Below are positions 8,312-15,634 of a DNA stretch of 23,764 nucleotides, in pieces. The notes under the pieces were generated by a model that saw nothing but the letters and a program-made list of their open reading frames with translations, was not told the origin of the DNA and ran no database searches. Each line of letters begins with the position of its first letter. The stretch's first letter is position 1. Position numbers and translations under genes: made by a program. Source of the DNA: a virus. Location of the stretch: the IMG/VR virus record IMGVR_UViG_3300010371_000115, positions 1 through 23,764 of that record; one strand, written 5' to 3'.

Positions 8312-8850
8312 CGTATATCGACCAGAAGGTTTATGCGGTCATCAGCGCTATTGTTCACGACCTCGTGCTCCGCCGAGGCGTCGAAGTGCCACACGTCCCC
8401 CGTCCGCATCGTCACAGTCTCATCGGCGGCTCGGAAGATCGACCCAGGTAATCCGCAAAGGGAAACATGATACCGGGAGTAGTAGCTGGCATATTTCCCG
8501 ATGATGTCCTTGTGCGGAAGAATGCGTCTCCCCGGCCTCAACCTAGTGAGAATAATCCGGCCAAGCCGTTCTCCCCACACCCGAGACATGAGGTCCGCCA
8601 CGATCTGTCTGGCCGGCAGAAGCACGCTGGCCGCCGGATACCAAACGGCCTCTAGGTCGTCTGCGAAGGCACTATCGAACTGGCCTTTATCCTCATTGAA
8701 CCGCAGCCAAATGTCATCGACCTCGGCGTGAGGTGTCCCGTCAAATGTGGTGCGCCGGGTATTCTGGTTCCAAAGCTCGGCGTGATTGGCGAGCGCGTTT
8801 ATTACGGGAACCGTATCGACGCCCTGAGCAATCTGCGTAAAATGCTTCAT
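8302..8850 (-). CDS. 2-oxoglutarate/Fe(II)-dependent oxygenase, aspartyl/asparaginyl hydroxylase-like
   Basis: The 182-residue product carries the jelly-roll iron ligands of the Asp/Asn beta-hydroxylase group: H113 and D115 in ILPHKD, H162 in AEHEVVNNS, and the 2-oxoglutarate-binding Arg at 172 in DDRINLLVD. The segments YHVSLCGLPG and TGDVWHFDAS are typical core strands. The enzyme would hydroxylate a protein side chain using 2-oxoglutarate and oxygen. It lies inside the virion operon and overlaps the GNAT gene by ten bases, so the two may act on the same virion or host protein. An upstream in-frame TTG at 8853 exists, but ATG 8850 has a better-placed GGGGTG ribosome site eight bases away. 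The substrate is unknown. Confidence 0.85.
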   Translation of the reverse strand: MKHFTQIAQGVDTVPVINALANHAELWNQNTRRTTFDGTPHAEVDDIWLRFNEDKGQFDSAFADDLEAVWYPAASVLLPARQIVADLMSRVWGERLGRIILTRLRPGRRILPHKDIIGKYASYYSRYHVSLCGLPGSIFRAADETVTMRTGDVWHFDASAEHEVVNNSADDRINLLVDIRCP

Positions 8851-8853
8851 CAA

Positions 8854-9045
8854 TTAGCACCCCAGCGCCTTCGCCATACCTTTGACGCGCTTTTTCACGT
8901 CCTTCATCATGCCTGGATCGGACTTATGGCCCTCCGCCCGCATGATATCGCGCATCGCGTCGTCAACCTTCCACTTCCGGTTATCATCCATCGCAGGCGC
9001 GACCTTGTCGGCAGCTTTGTCGACGGCTTTGAATTTCTCGGTCAT
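8854..9045 (-). CDS. Small charged protein of the virion operon
   Basis: A 63-residue, highly charged, Lys/Asp/Met-rich protein, probably all-helical, lies between the 111-residue gene and the oxygenase gene. Its stop is three bases before the oxygenase ATG. Two ATGs (9048 and 9045) follow a GAGG. The second has the better spacing of five bases, so it is chosen. The end (KKRVKGMAKALGC) is basic, with a terminal Cys. No family is recognised. Tight packing on both sides supports a real gene. A structural accessory role is possible but unproven. Confidence 0.68.
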   Translation of the reverse strand: MTEKFKAVDKAADKVAPAMDDNRKWKVDDAMRDIMRAEGHKSDPGMMKDVKKRVKGMAKALGC

Positions 9046-9052
9046 CATGACC

Positions 9053-9388
9053 TCACGTTGGGATGAAATTGATCGTAGGTACTGCGGAATAGACGATTGT
9101 CACCAAGTCGTTCGCAGCGACCGCCACACACCCACTCGTCAACCCCAGCGGGACATTAGAGACGCGAGCCCGAGAGATTGTCACCGCGCTAACCGTGCCA
9201 CCGCTAATGGCTAGGGAACCGTTGTAGGGCGCTTTGTACGTGAACGGGCTCTCGCCTACCGTAACCGGACGGATCGGGCCAGGAACGCCCCCAAGCTGGC
9301 TGAGATAGCCAAACCACGGCTGCGACATTTGCCCTGAGCCGTCGAGGATCGGGACCGCCCAAGAGGGGGCATTCGGGTTGACGCCCAT
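9053..9388 (-). CDS. Small beta-rich virion-associated protein
   Basis: The 111-residue protein begins with a Pro/Trp/Gly-rich segment (WAVPILDGSGQMSQPWFGYL) and continues with alternating hydrophobic strands (GSLAISGGTVSAVTISRARV, DLVTIVYSAVPTINFIP), so a beta-sandwich is likely. It starts one base after the stop of the gp10-like gene, behind an AAGAG site. P22 places its tail needle gene 26 here, but this protein is far shorter and lacks an evident coiled coil, so I do not call it a needle. A neck or tail-hub accessory role is plausible from context. Confidence 0.72.
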   Translation of the reverse strand: MGVNPNAPSWAVPILDGSGQMSQPWFGYLSQLGGVPGPIRPVTVGESPFTYKAPYNGSLAISGGTVSAVTISRARVSNVPLGLTSGCVAVAANDLVTIVYSAVPTINFIPT

Positions 9389-9389
9389 G

Positions 9390-11117
9390 TCAACTCTTGT
9401 GCTTTATCATTTCGATGAACGCGCCCTGAAGCGCCGTGTTCATCGGGGCTGACCATGATACCTCAAAAACCCGATCTCGCGCCATGCCTAATCGGTTCCA
9501 TTTTACACTGGCCAGATAGTCTCCTTCGGAGCCGAGGCTTTGCTCGACGGGGTTTCCATAAGTCGCCCCTCGATTGTCCGACCATCGCAGACTGATTTGC
9601 GGCGGATCGCTCAACACGCTACCCGCGAGCGTTCCCACCTGGATATCAACGATGATGCTGGTATAGGTGACCCTCGCCCCATCTTCGATAAGATGCGGAA
9701 AAGACCGGATGCGTGTTATCGGCTGTCCGTTGTCTGTGTACGCCGAGGAACTAAGCGCATAAAGATTTCCGTTCTGCCAATCGCCAATAATGTTCTGCCC
9801 ATAAGCAAAACAGCATGAACTCGCCCGGTGTCGGTTGAGGTTTCCATTGTCATCGGTGTATGCCCATTCAAACCATTGTCCGGTTTGAATATCCATTCCC
9901 CACGTCGCATTAGCGGTCGGAAACGTCAGAATGTAGAAGACATGACCATCTTGCTGGAAAGTGAAACCGATTGCGTCCGATATTTTTGAGTAAGCCTGAA
10001 ACGTCGCCTCGATGGCATGCGTCGATATGCGCTCAACATTGTATCCCACGAGTTTGAGGACAATGGCCTGTCCTTGCCGATCCTGAGACAGCCAGAAGGC
10101 GGAACGGTCATTTGCCGCCACAGAGAAGGGGGCTACGCAGCCATGCTCGATGAATACGCCAGGAAGAGGCTGGAACGTGAAGTCTGCCGCCCCTGAGTTA
10201 ATCCAGCCTTCTGTGGTTAACTCCCCTATAGGCCAGAGCGTATTGTAAACGACGATCACCCTCGCAATCGCATCTGCCGAACCGGACTTGGCCGCAATAT
10301 CGAGAGGATCGAAAGCGGGAGCCGCAGTCGCGACGGTATAAGTGAAGCCTGAAACATTGCCTATCTGCGTCGCAGGAGCCGTCAGCACATCGCCAATGGC
10401 ATATCCCTGTCCACCAGGATCGACGGTTACGCCAGTAACGACGCCCCCTTGCACAGTGATGTCGCCAGCCGCCCCTATGCCGCTACCACCCGTGAACGCG
10501 ACCCCGTAATATGTACCGTTTGAGCCGCCAGTTCCGGAATTACTTATTATCCCACTCCCTACACTCGTTTGAGTTAGTAGCGAAAAGGACACTTCCGAGA
10601 GACTTATGTATAGTTCGTACGTTACAGGTAGATTGAAAATGAAATATGTCGTATTGTAATCGACAAAATTGGACCCGAGATAATTAGGGTCTTTTATCGT
10701 CCCCCATGTTCTAGGAATTGGATTTCCGCTTACGGAAGGAGGGGTAATATCGATGCAATATCCAACCTTGGTCCCGTCAACTATAATGACGACAATGCCG
10801 TTGTCGGAGAACGAAACGTTCGTTGTCTGATAAGGAATCGATCCAAGAAACGTAAAAATGAAGCTGGAGTTTACGTAATAGACATTCTCGCCGACGCAGG
10901 CATATAAATCGCCATTGGTCGCCCGATATACGCCTCGGCACGGTCCGATGACGGGCGGCGTCCCGAGAAGCACAAGTCCAGGCGTTGGATACAGGGTCGC
11001 GGGTACAGGAGCTTGCGAGCCCGGCGGGTTTGCTTCGGAATATAAATTAATCTGCCTCTGCGCGCTAGCGATAAGCGATCTGTTCTGATAAGCGCCGCTT
11101 GTGAGAGCAATCCTCAT
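9390..11117 (-). CDS. Packaged-DNA stabilisation protein, P22 gp10-like tail hub
   Basis: The 575-residue product shows the features of the P22 gp10 family: an N-terminal SGAYQNRSLIASAQRQINLY, then TLYPTPGLVLLG, repeated beta segments with NGDLYACVGENVYYV, and late segments NIIGDWQNGNLYALS and ITRIRSFPHLIEDG. Gp10 forms the hexameric hub below the gp4 ring and keeps the DNA inside. It is longer than P22 gp10 (472 aa). Part of the excess is an inserted Gly-rich domain at about residues 190-260 (SGTGGSNGTYYGVAFTGGSG, PGGQGYAIGDVLTAPA), a type often spliced into phage surface proteins. The start shares one base with the stop of the gp4-like gene (TGATG). The assignment is strong by motif and by order. 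Confidence 0.88.
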   Translation of the reverse strand: MRIALTSGAYQNRSLIASAQRQINLYSEANPPGSQAPVPATLYPTPGLVLLGTPPVIGPCRGVYRATNGDLYACVGENVYYVNSSFIFTFLGSIPYQTTNVSFSDNGIVVIIVDGTKVGYCIDITPPSVSGNPIPRTWGTIKDPNYLGSNFVDYNTTYFIFNLPVTYELYISLSEVSFSLLTQTSVGSGIISNSGTGGSNGTYYGVAFTGGSGIGAAGDITVQGGVVTGVTVDPGGQGYAIGDVLTAPATQIGNVSGFTYTVATAAPAFDPLDIAAKSGSADAIARVIVVYNTLWPIGELTTEGWINSGAADFTFQPLPGVFIEHGCVAPFSVAANDRSAFWLSQDRQGQAIVLKLVGYNVERISTHAIEATFQAYSKISDAIGFTFQQDGHVFYILTFPTANATWGMDIQTGQWFEWAYTDDNGNLNRHRASSCCFAYGQNIIGDWQNGNLYALSSSAYTDNGQPITRIRSFPHLIEDGARVTYTSIIVDIQVGTLAGSVLSDPPQISLRWSDNRGATYGNPVEQSLGSEGDYLASVKWNRLGMARDRVFEVSWSAPMNTALQGAFIEMIKHKS

Positions 11118-12004
11118 CAGTTTGATCTATCGGAATAGATATTGTACCTAGCCCCTTGGGCAGTAAGCCCAACTGGCAGTCCTAGAGACGGAACCTGTGT
11201 ATTAGCGGAGCGAATCGTCGCCGCCGACGCGCGCGCTAGCCCCAACAATTCCCTAGATGCATCGATCTGGTATTTGACGCAGAAGCGGATTGCGAGTTGA
11301 AACTCAAAAAATTCTTCGTATTCTGGCGGCGAACTCAAGAGCGTCGTCAGATTTGCGTAGGTCGAAAGCACGTCCTTGACCAGAATGTGAATCTCGAACT
11401 GCCCAGCGTAAGGAACCGGGTTGATGTAGAGGAAACCTGTCGGATATGGCACGCCCTGCGGAGTTAGTTGCGTGATGGTGTTAGGCGCGATGACTTGAGT
11501 ATTGGCGGCGTCGTAAAAGACATATGCTGGCCAAGATGGCATAGATTTCAATGCAATCCTGTTCCAATCCTCTCTTGATTGCAACAAAATCAGCGGATAA
11601 TCAACGGCATAACCGCCAGGTTGGGAGACGATGACTGTCTGATTCCCCCCAAAATCCGCATTGAAGTCAGAATTGAAATCGCCTCCCGTGAAGGGACGAT
11701 TGGAATTGGTCGACCCTGGAGCGCCGGTGAAATACTGGCGAAAATAACATCCGTCCTCTAACTGATCTGGACGCGGGATCGAGAAGTTCCCGTTCAGTCC
11801 CACGGTGTAAATGTTCAATCCTGTCGTCTGGCAGGCGACATCCACCGTATGCCAGATGAACCATCGTCTGCGATTGAATTGTCCTATCATCGCATTAAAG
11901 CGCGATAAACCGTAGTTCACATCCTCTGAAAGTGGGGTCTGCCCGACGCCGATAACACCCACATCCTCCAAAGATCTGACAATTATATCGCGGACGGTGC
12001 TCAT
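11117..12004 (-). CDS. Tail accessory/adaptor protein, P22 gp4-like
   Basis: Between the head genes and gp10 lies the expected gp4 equivalent, which docks under the portal and connects it to the tail hub. The product starts MSTVRDIIVRSLEDVGVIG, followed by DVNYGLSRFNAMIGQFNRRR, a pattern of this adaptor family. Later parts include PTGFLYINPVPYAGQFEIHI and EEFFEFQLAIRFCVKYQI. ATG 12004 is preferred to the frame-open codon at 12055 because it leaves only a five-base gap after the previous stop and begins at the conserved segment. At 295 residues it is longer than P22 gp4 (166 aa). The added middle (about residues 85-180, with GGDFNSDFNADFGG) may be a decoration loop. No lysozyme motif is visible. 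Confidence 0.85.
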   Translation of the reverse strand: MSTVRDIIVRSLEDVGVIGVGQTPLSEDVNYGLSRFNAMIGQFNRRRWFIWHTVDVACQTTGLNIYTVGLNGNFSIPRPDQLEDGCYFRQYFTGAPGSTNSNRPFTGGDFNSDFNADFGGNQTVIVSQPGGYAVDYPLILLQSREDWNRIALKSMPSWPAYVFYDAANTQVIAPNTITQLTPQGVPYPTGFLYINPVPYAGQFEIHILVKDVLSTYANLTTLLSSPPEYEEFFEFQLAIRFCVKYQIDASRELLGLARASAATIRSANTQVPSLGLPVGLTAQGARYNIYSDRSN

Positions 12005-12009
12005 TGAAA

Positions 12010-12438
12010 TTACGCCAGAGCGACGGGGCCGAACCATGCGCCATAGGCGGAACACATGAGCATCGCCGTCGTGGCTGCCGCTACTGCGACGCCAGTTGCC
12101 CCGGCCGTTCCATTGATGGTGTCGAGGATTCCGGACGAAAGTGACGAAACGGTATTGGCGAACACTTGGAGCGACTGAGCGCCGTTGTTTGTCACCATCA
12201 CGATCGCCCCCGGTAGAGACGGCGGCAGCATGACACTGTCGGCCGCCGACGCGGTGACAGTGACATGGTTGATGCCATAGGCGAGCAAAGGGGCGCCGGT
12301 GGCGCCACCGCCAGCCAAAGCGGTAATGGCGTCTCTGGAATTGCGGAGTCCGTTTCCAACAGCCTCATTAAGCGACTGCCCGGAAACCAGATGCGGCCCC
12401 AAGGTTTTGAAGGCTTGCGGAGTGGAGATACCGGCCAT
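12010..12438 (-). CDS. Small beta-rich head-region protein (decoration-like)
   Basis: The 142-residue protein has a helical N-terminus (SGQSLNEAVGNGLRNSRDAI) and a beta-rich second half (NHVTVTASAADSVMLPPSLP, GAIVMVTNNGAQSLQVFAN) rich in Ala, Ser, Thr and Gly. This half resembles the single-sheet domains of phage fibres and decoration proteins, and resembles in style the 174-residue protein at 21429-21953. ATG 12438 is chosen over the upstream TTG at 12447 because AAGGA lies about eleven bases before it, while the TTG has almost no spacing. It lies between the coat cluster and gp4, where head accessory genes occur. Function is inferred from position. Confidence 0.72.
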   Translation of the reverse strand: MAGISTPQAFKTLGPHLVSGQSLNEAVGNGLRNSRDAITALAGGGATGAPLLAYGINHVTVTASAADSVMLPPSLPGAIVMVTNNGAQSLQVFANTVSSLSSGILDTINGTAGATGVAVAAATTAMLMCSAYGAWFGPVALA

Positions 12439-12443
12439 AGAGG

Positions 12444-12698
12444 TCAATCCTTATCAGGATGGATGATGCGAGGGCGGCCGGGCTTGCGCTTCTCCGGGAC
12501 GCTCAAGAGGTTTTCGAGGGGAGCGATCTCGGGCGCTTCACCGCCCGAGACTTCGGGAACGCCCAGCAATTCGGCTTCATGCTCTGCATTGAGAGCTAGC
12601 ACGTCTTTTCCATCGACCTTCACGAACTTGGGAAATTCAATCGGGTCGCGGATTTGGCGCGATTGGTTTCCCGCAGCGAGCGCTTGGGCGAATTGCAT
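12444..12698 (-). CDS. Small head-region protein with C-terminal AT-hook-like motif
   Basis: The 84-residue product starts at ATG 12698 behind an AAGGAAA site. The longer frame reaching 12755 would overlap the coat gene end and lacks such a site. The N-terminal half contains IEFPKFVKVDGKDVLALNAE, the middle is Glu/Pro-rich, and the end KRKPGRPRIIHP carries an AT-hook-like PGRPR core, which in other proteins binds the minor groove of AT-rich DNA. It directly follows the coat gene. Contact with packaged DNA or a decoration role is possible. No family name is offered. Confidence 0.7.
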   Translation of the reverse strand: MQFAQALAAGNQSRQIRDPIEFPKFVKVDGKDVLALNAEHEAELLGVPEVSGGEAPEIAPLENLLSVPEKRKPGRPRIIHPDKD

Positions 12699-12721
12699 GG
12701 CTGTTTCCTTTTTAGAGACAG

Positions 12722-14077
12722 TTACGGTGTCACGTCCGGCACAATGCAGGCCCATTCGCCGCGCGGAAGAACCGCGCCGTAAATTACGTCAAGGCGTGAA
12801 ATGAGAACGTCAGTTCCGGCCTGATATTGCGTCAACGCGCGCATCGAAACGCCGTCGTAGGTAGCGCGCGCGCCTTCCTGTAAGTTGGGAGGCAATACAA
12901 GATCGGCGAAGGCGGCCGTCATAAACTCGGGCGCAAACGCCAGGTTCTTGCGGTAGGTGATGGTTGGAAGAGTCATCAGGTTAATCGCGGCGCCATTGGC
13001 AGGACAGACCGTATTCGGCGTAACCGGAGTAACGGTCTGATACTGAACGGGAGTTCCGACGCCGTTGACAACCGCCGGGGCAACGATGCCAGGATAGATA
13101 GGAACCGAAGTTGCGCCCGCAGCCACATTCGCGGTGACAACGAATTGCCGAAGCGAACCCGTCGAGAGACCAGTCACACGGTTCACCGCATTGACGCCGG
13201 CAATCGTGATGATATCGCCCGCGTTAAGTGTGCCAGTGATGGCGTTGACCAGAAGCGTTGTGCCACCCGGCGATCCGCCCTGACCAGCGCCGTTGAGCGT
13301 TCCCGCCGTGAACGAACCGACCGTATGCTTGAGGATCGTCTGATCCTTAGCCCAATCGAAGCCGAGGGCGTTTTTCATCGACCCCGAACGGTATTGCTCG
13401 CTGATGGCCGTCGATGGATTGAGAAGACCGACAAGTTGACCTGCGATGCGAGCATCCGAGGTCGGATCGTTGATCGCCTTACGCCGAAGTTCGGGAGCCG
13501 AATTGTCGTCGAGCAAAGCGCCGGCCGCCAACCAAGTAAACTGGTTGGGAGAAGTTAGAGCAGTTCCCTGACCAGCTACGAAGTTGCCGGCCATATTGCA
13601 GACGCCGCCGCCTCCGCCGAGCGGGGAAGCGCCGCCGCTCCCGTAAGAGCCGGTATCCTGCACGGAACCATAAAGGGTAGTGTAACCCGCCTCCGTGATG
13701 GTCATGAGATCAGCGGCAATCGAGCCAGCGAGCTTGTTCATCTTGGGGAGCATCACGCGCTCGGCGTAATCATCCAATTTGAGGGAGCGCTCAGCCGTCG
13801 AGAAGCCGGTATCAACACCAAGCTGCGTCTGAAGCGGAAGAGTCGTATACTGTTCGGTCGTGTTCTGGACCGAAGCGGCAGCACCGACGCGAACCGTGTA
13901 ATCGTTCGGCAGACGAATGCGAACGGTATCTCCGATCTTGGCTCCATCAATAGAGAACATATCGGAATATTGGGTGTTGATGGATTTGAGAAAGCGGTTG
14001 GTGTTCTTGAAGATACGCACCGCCATGCGCGTCACCATGTTAATGGTGATGAGAGAATTGTTGAAACCATTGGCCAT
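12722..14077 (-). CDS. Major capsid (coat) protein, P22 gp5-like
   Basis: The 451-residue protein matches the P22 coat group in length (430 aa), place after the scaffold gene and layout. The N-terminal arm and E-loop region includes LITINMVTRMAVRIFKNTN and DGAKIGDTVRIRLPNDYTV. Then comes the helical core (AERSLKLDDYAERVMLPKMN, AGSIAADLMTITEAGY). An inserted beta domain at about residues 255-340 (GTLNAGDIITIAGVNAVNRV) corresponds to the I-domain of P22-type coats. The end, YQAGTDVLISRLDVIYGAVL, is typical. A Gly-rich loop (GGGGGV near residue 155) is an addition. It would assemble on the scaffold into the procapsid shell. The gene has its own 223-bp leader with a hairpin near the AGGA ribosome site. 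Confidence 0.9.
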   Translation of the reverse strand: MANGFNNSLITINMVTRMAVRIFKNTNRFLKSINTQYSDMFSIDGAKIGDTVRIRLPNDYTVRVGAAASVQNTTEQYTTLPLQTQLGVDTGFSTAERSLKLDDYAERVMLPKMNKLAGSIAADLMTITEAGYTTLYGSVQDTGSYGSGGASPLGGGGGVCNMAGNFVAGQGTALTSPNQFTWLAAGALLDDNSAPELRRKAINDPTSDARIAGQLVGLLNPSTAISEQYRSGSMKNALGFDWAKDQTILKHTVGSFTAGTLNGAGQGGSPGGTTLLVNAITGTLNAGDIITIAGVNAVNRVTGLSTGSLRQFVVTANVAAGATSVPIYPGIVAPAVVNGVGTPVQYQTVTPVTPNTVCPANGAAINLMTLPTITYRKNLAFAPEFMTAAFADLVLPPNLQEGARATYDGVSMRALTQYQAGTDVLISRLDVIYGAVLPRGEWACIVPDVTP

Positions 14078-14300
14078 CTGGGCGCGTCCTGATCTCGGAA
14101 TAGAAAGAGCGACCCTTTCAAAGTCGCGGTGATTGCTGAAAGCCCGAGATCAGCAGTTTGTCGGACGTGCCCGATGATTGACGCTCATCGGTAAGGCGAG
14201 ATACCGGTTGCTGTAGTTCCGGCGTTTACCAGCGTTGCGTCAGGATAACCGACCCGATGAAACGGCCCGCTAGGCGGCAGGCGTGGTCTTGTGTTTGTTC
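14078..14300. promoter_or_regulatory. Leader of the coat gene with nested hairpin next to its ribosome site
   Basis: This is the largest gap in the leftward operon. CCGAGATCAG (14144-14153) and CTGATCTCGG (14089-14098) form a perfect 10-bp stem enclosing a second stem, GCGAC (14109-14113) with GTCGC (14123-14127). In the leftward mRNA the outer stem ends in the first bases of the AGGA ribosome site (14087-14090), nine bases before the coat ATG. It could stabilise the coat message or tune its translation. No convincing promoter or T-run terminator was found in 14154-14300. Confidence 0.5.
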
Positions 14301-15194
14301 TTACCAGCCTTTGGCGGCGAGCATCTTACTCAACTCGCGATCAAAGGTAGCGTCGTCGGCTTTTTCGAGATCGACAGTCGGCATAGCCGATCCACCCACC
14401 GGCCTAATCGGAGCCGGAACCTGAGAAACAGGCGTCTTCTTGGGCTTCGTCGCCGCAGCCTTGCGCTGTTCGATGCTTATTGCGATCTTTGTCATTTCCG
14501 CCGTAGCCTTGGCGGTATTGCCGGTTCGCAGATAGCCGAGGATTTGGCTCGCCCGGTCCGGGTCGGTCCCAAGTTCATAAAGAACGTCGGAGGCAGCCCC
14601 CGTAGCAAGCGCCGCCTCCTGAAAATCCATGCGCTGCAAAGCGCCCATTGCCGTCAAAGGCTGCAAAGCCTCGTCGAAATCCTTGTAGGAGGCTTTCCCG
14701 GCGAAATATGCCTGATCGGCTTGCGCGTTGAAGGCGTCCATTCGGGCCTTCTCTGTCGCCAGCTTCTCGACTTCCGAGCGAGGGACATAATCGCCCCCCG
14801 GAGCAGGCGACAGATTGGGCGCATGGGTCTCTCCCGAAGCGTGCTGCTTGCGAAGCACCTCAAGCTCGGCCATCGCAGCTTTTGCCCGCGCCTCTGCATC
14901 GGCCGCCAACCTTTCGGCTTCCCGCTGCTTCGCGGTCTGCTCAGCGAGCCGTTCCTTCATCCACGCGGGAAGGGGTGTGACTTTCTTGGCTTTAACGGGC
15001 TCTGGCGCGGGCTCAGGATCGGCTTCCGGCTCTTCGGCGACAACGGGCTCAGCAACCGGCTCGGCGCCCTCTGCGGGCTCTACAGCCTCGGCAACGGGCG
15101 CGACAGGTTCAACGGGTTCCGTGGCGGCAGCGCGAGGCTCATCCCCAACATCCTTCGCCACCCATTCGGCGAGCGAGCGGTCTTCGTCTGACAT
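14301..15194 (-). CDS. Scaffolding protein, P22 gp8-like
   Basis: The 297-residue product is nearly the length of P22 gp8 (303 aa) and lies between portal and coat as expected. Residues 1-70 are very acidic and Pro/Ala/Glu-rich with repeated PV(A/V)E(A/P). Residues 75-120 are a strong Glu/Lys/Ala coiled coil (MKERLAEQTAKQREAERLAA). The C-terminal half is helical, with FDEALQPLTAMGALQRMDFQ, and the end DATFDRELSKMLAAKGW is basic and aromatic, suited to coat binding. Such proteins nucleate procapsid assembly, recruit portal and ejection proteins, and then leave. A 302-codon open frame lies antisense over the gene and is a composition shadow. Confidence 0.85.
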   Translation of the reverse strand: MSDEDRSLAEWVAKDVGDEPRAAATEPVEPVAPVAEAVEPAEGAEPVAEPVVAEEPEADPEPAPEPVKAKKVTPLPAWMKERLAEQTAKQREAERLAADAEARAKAAMAELEVLRKQHASGETHAPNLSPAPGGDYVPRSEVEKLATEKARMDAFNAQADQAYFAGKASYKDFDEALQPLTAMGALQRMDFQEAALATGAASDVLYELGTDPDRASQILGYLRTGNTAKATAEMTKIAISIEQRKAAATKPKKTPVSQVPAPIRPVGGSAMPTVDLEKADDATFDRELSKMLAAKGW

Positions 15195-15202
15195 GCAATC
15201 TC

Positions 15203-15601
15203 CTAATTCACGTATTGCGCACCGATGGCTTCGCTGAAATCAAGCTGGTTCTTGTCTTCGCTCATTTCGAGGAAGGCGTTATAAATCTCGTCCTTCTGGG
15301 CCAGCGACACGCCACTGCGCGTCAGCATGTCGCCCAGGATCGTCTTCGCCATCGGAATAAAGAGCGGCCAGTTTAGTTTGACGTAGGTGCGCACGTTCGG
15401 CCAATGGTTGCGGAAGGTCACCGAACGTCGGCGATCGGCCGGGACATTTGAGAACTTCGCGTCCTGTAACTGCTCATCGAAATATGCTCCGGCCAGTTCC
15501 TCCGCCGTGTTGCGGAATAGTAGCGGGATATCCTCGGGGAAGACGTGGTTAGGCAATGCGCGCGTGAGGTCATATTGCAAGCGGCGCTTTTGCTCACCCA
15601 T
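15203..15601 (-). CDS. Conserved-looking phage protein between portal and scaffold
   Basis: The 132-residue product is helical and charged (LTRALPNHVFPEDIPLLFRN, NVRTYVKLNWPLFIPMAKTI), without a signal peptide or known catalytic motif. ATG 15601 follows GGGAG at eight bases. The in-frame TTG at 15604 is less likely. The stop is eight bases before the scaffold ATG, so it belongs to the same operon. Its place suggests a role in head assembly, but none is shown by motif. Confidence 0.72.
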   Translation of the reverse strand: MGEQKRRLQYDLTRALPNHVFPEDIPLLFRNTAEELAGAYFDEQLQDAKFSNVPADRRRSVTFRNHWPNVRTYVKLNWPLFIPMAKTILGDMLTRSGVSLAQKDEIYNAFLEMSEDKNQLDFSEAIGAQYVN

Positions 15602-15634
15602 CAATCGGCTCCCGCCGGTTCAAGTGCTTCCTCA

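Noticed and set aside
8728-9066. Plus-strand frame of 112 codons over the oxygenase start
   Set aside because: It covers the starts of two coupled minus-strand genes, has no ribosome site and has a His/Arg-rich shadow composition.
9053-9388. P22 gp26-like tail needle
   Set aside because: The gene order suggests it, but the protein has 111 residues and no coiled coil, so the name is not supported.
12005-12055. Upstream extension of the gp4-like gene
   Set aside because: The extra residues are Arg-rich, lie within the preceding gene and lack a ribosome site. Conserved sequence begins at the ATG at 12004.
14283-15191. A 302-codon open frame antisense to the scaffold gene
   Set aside because: The scaffold on the other strand has the right length, acidic/coiled-coil layout and gene order. 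The antisense frame is Arg/Leu/Gly-rich noise produced by GC-rich codons.
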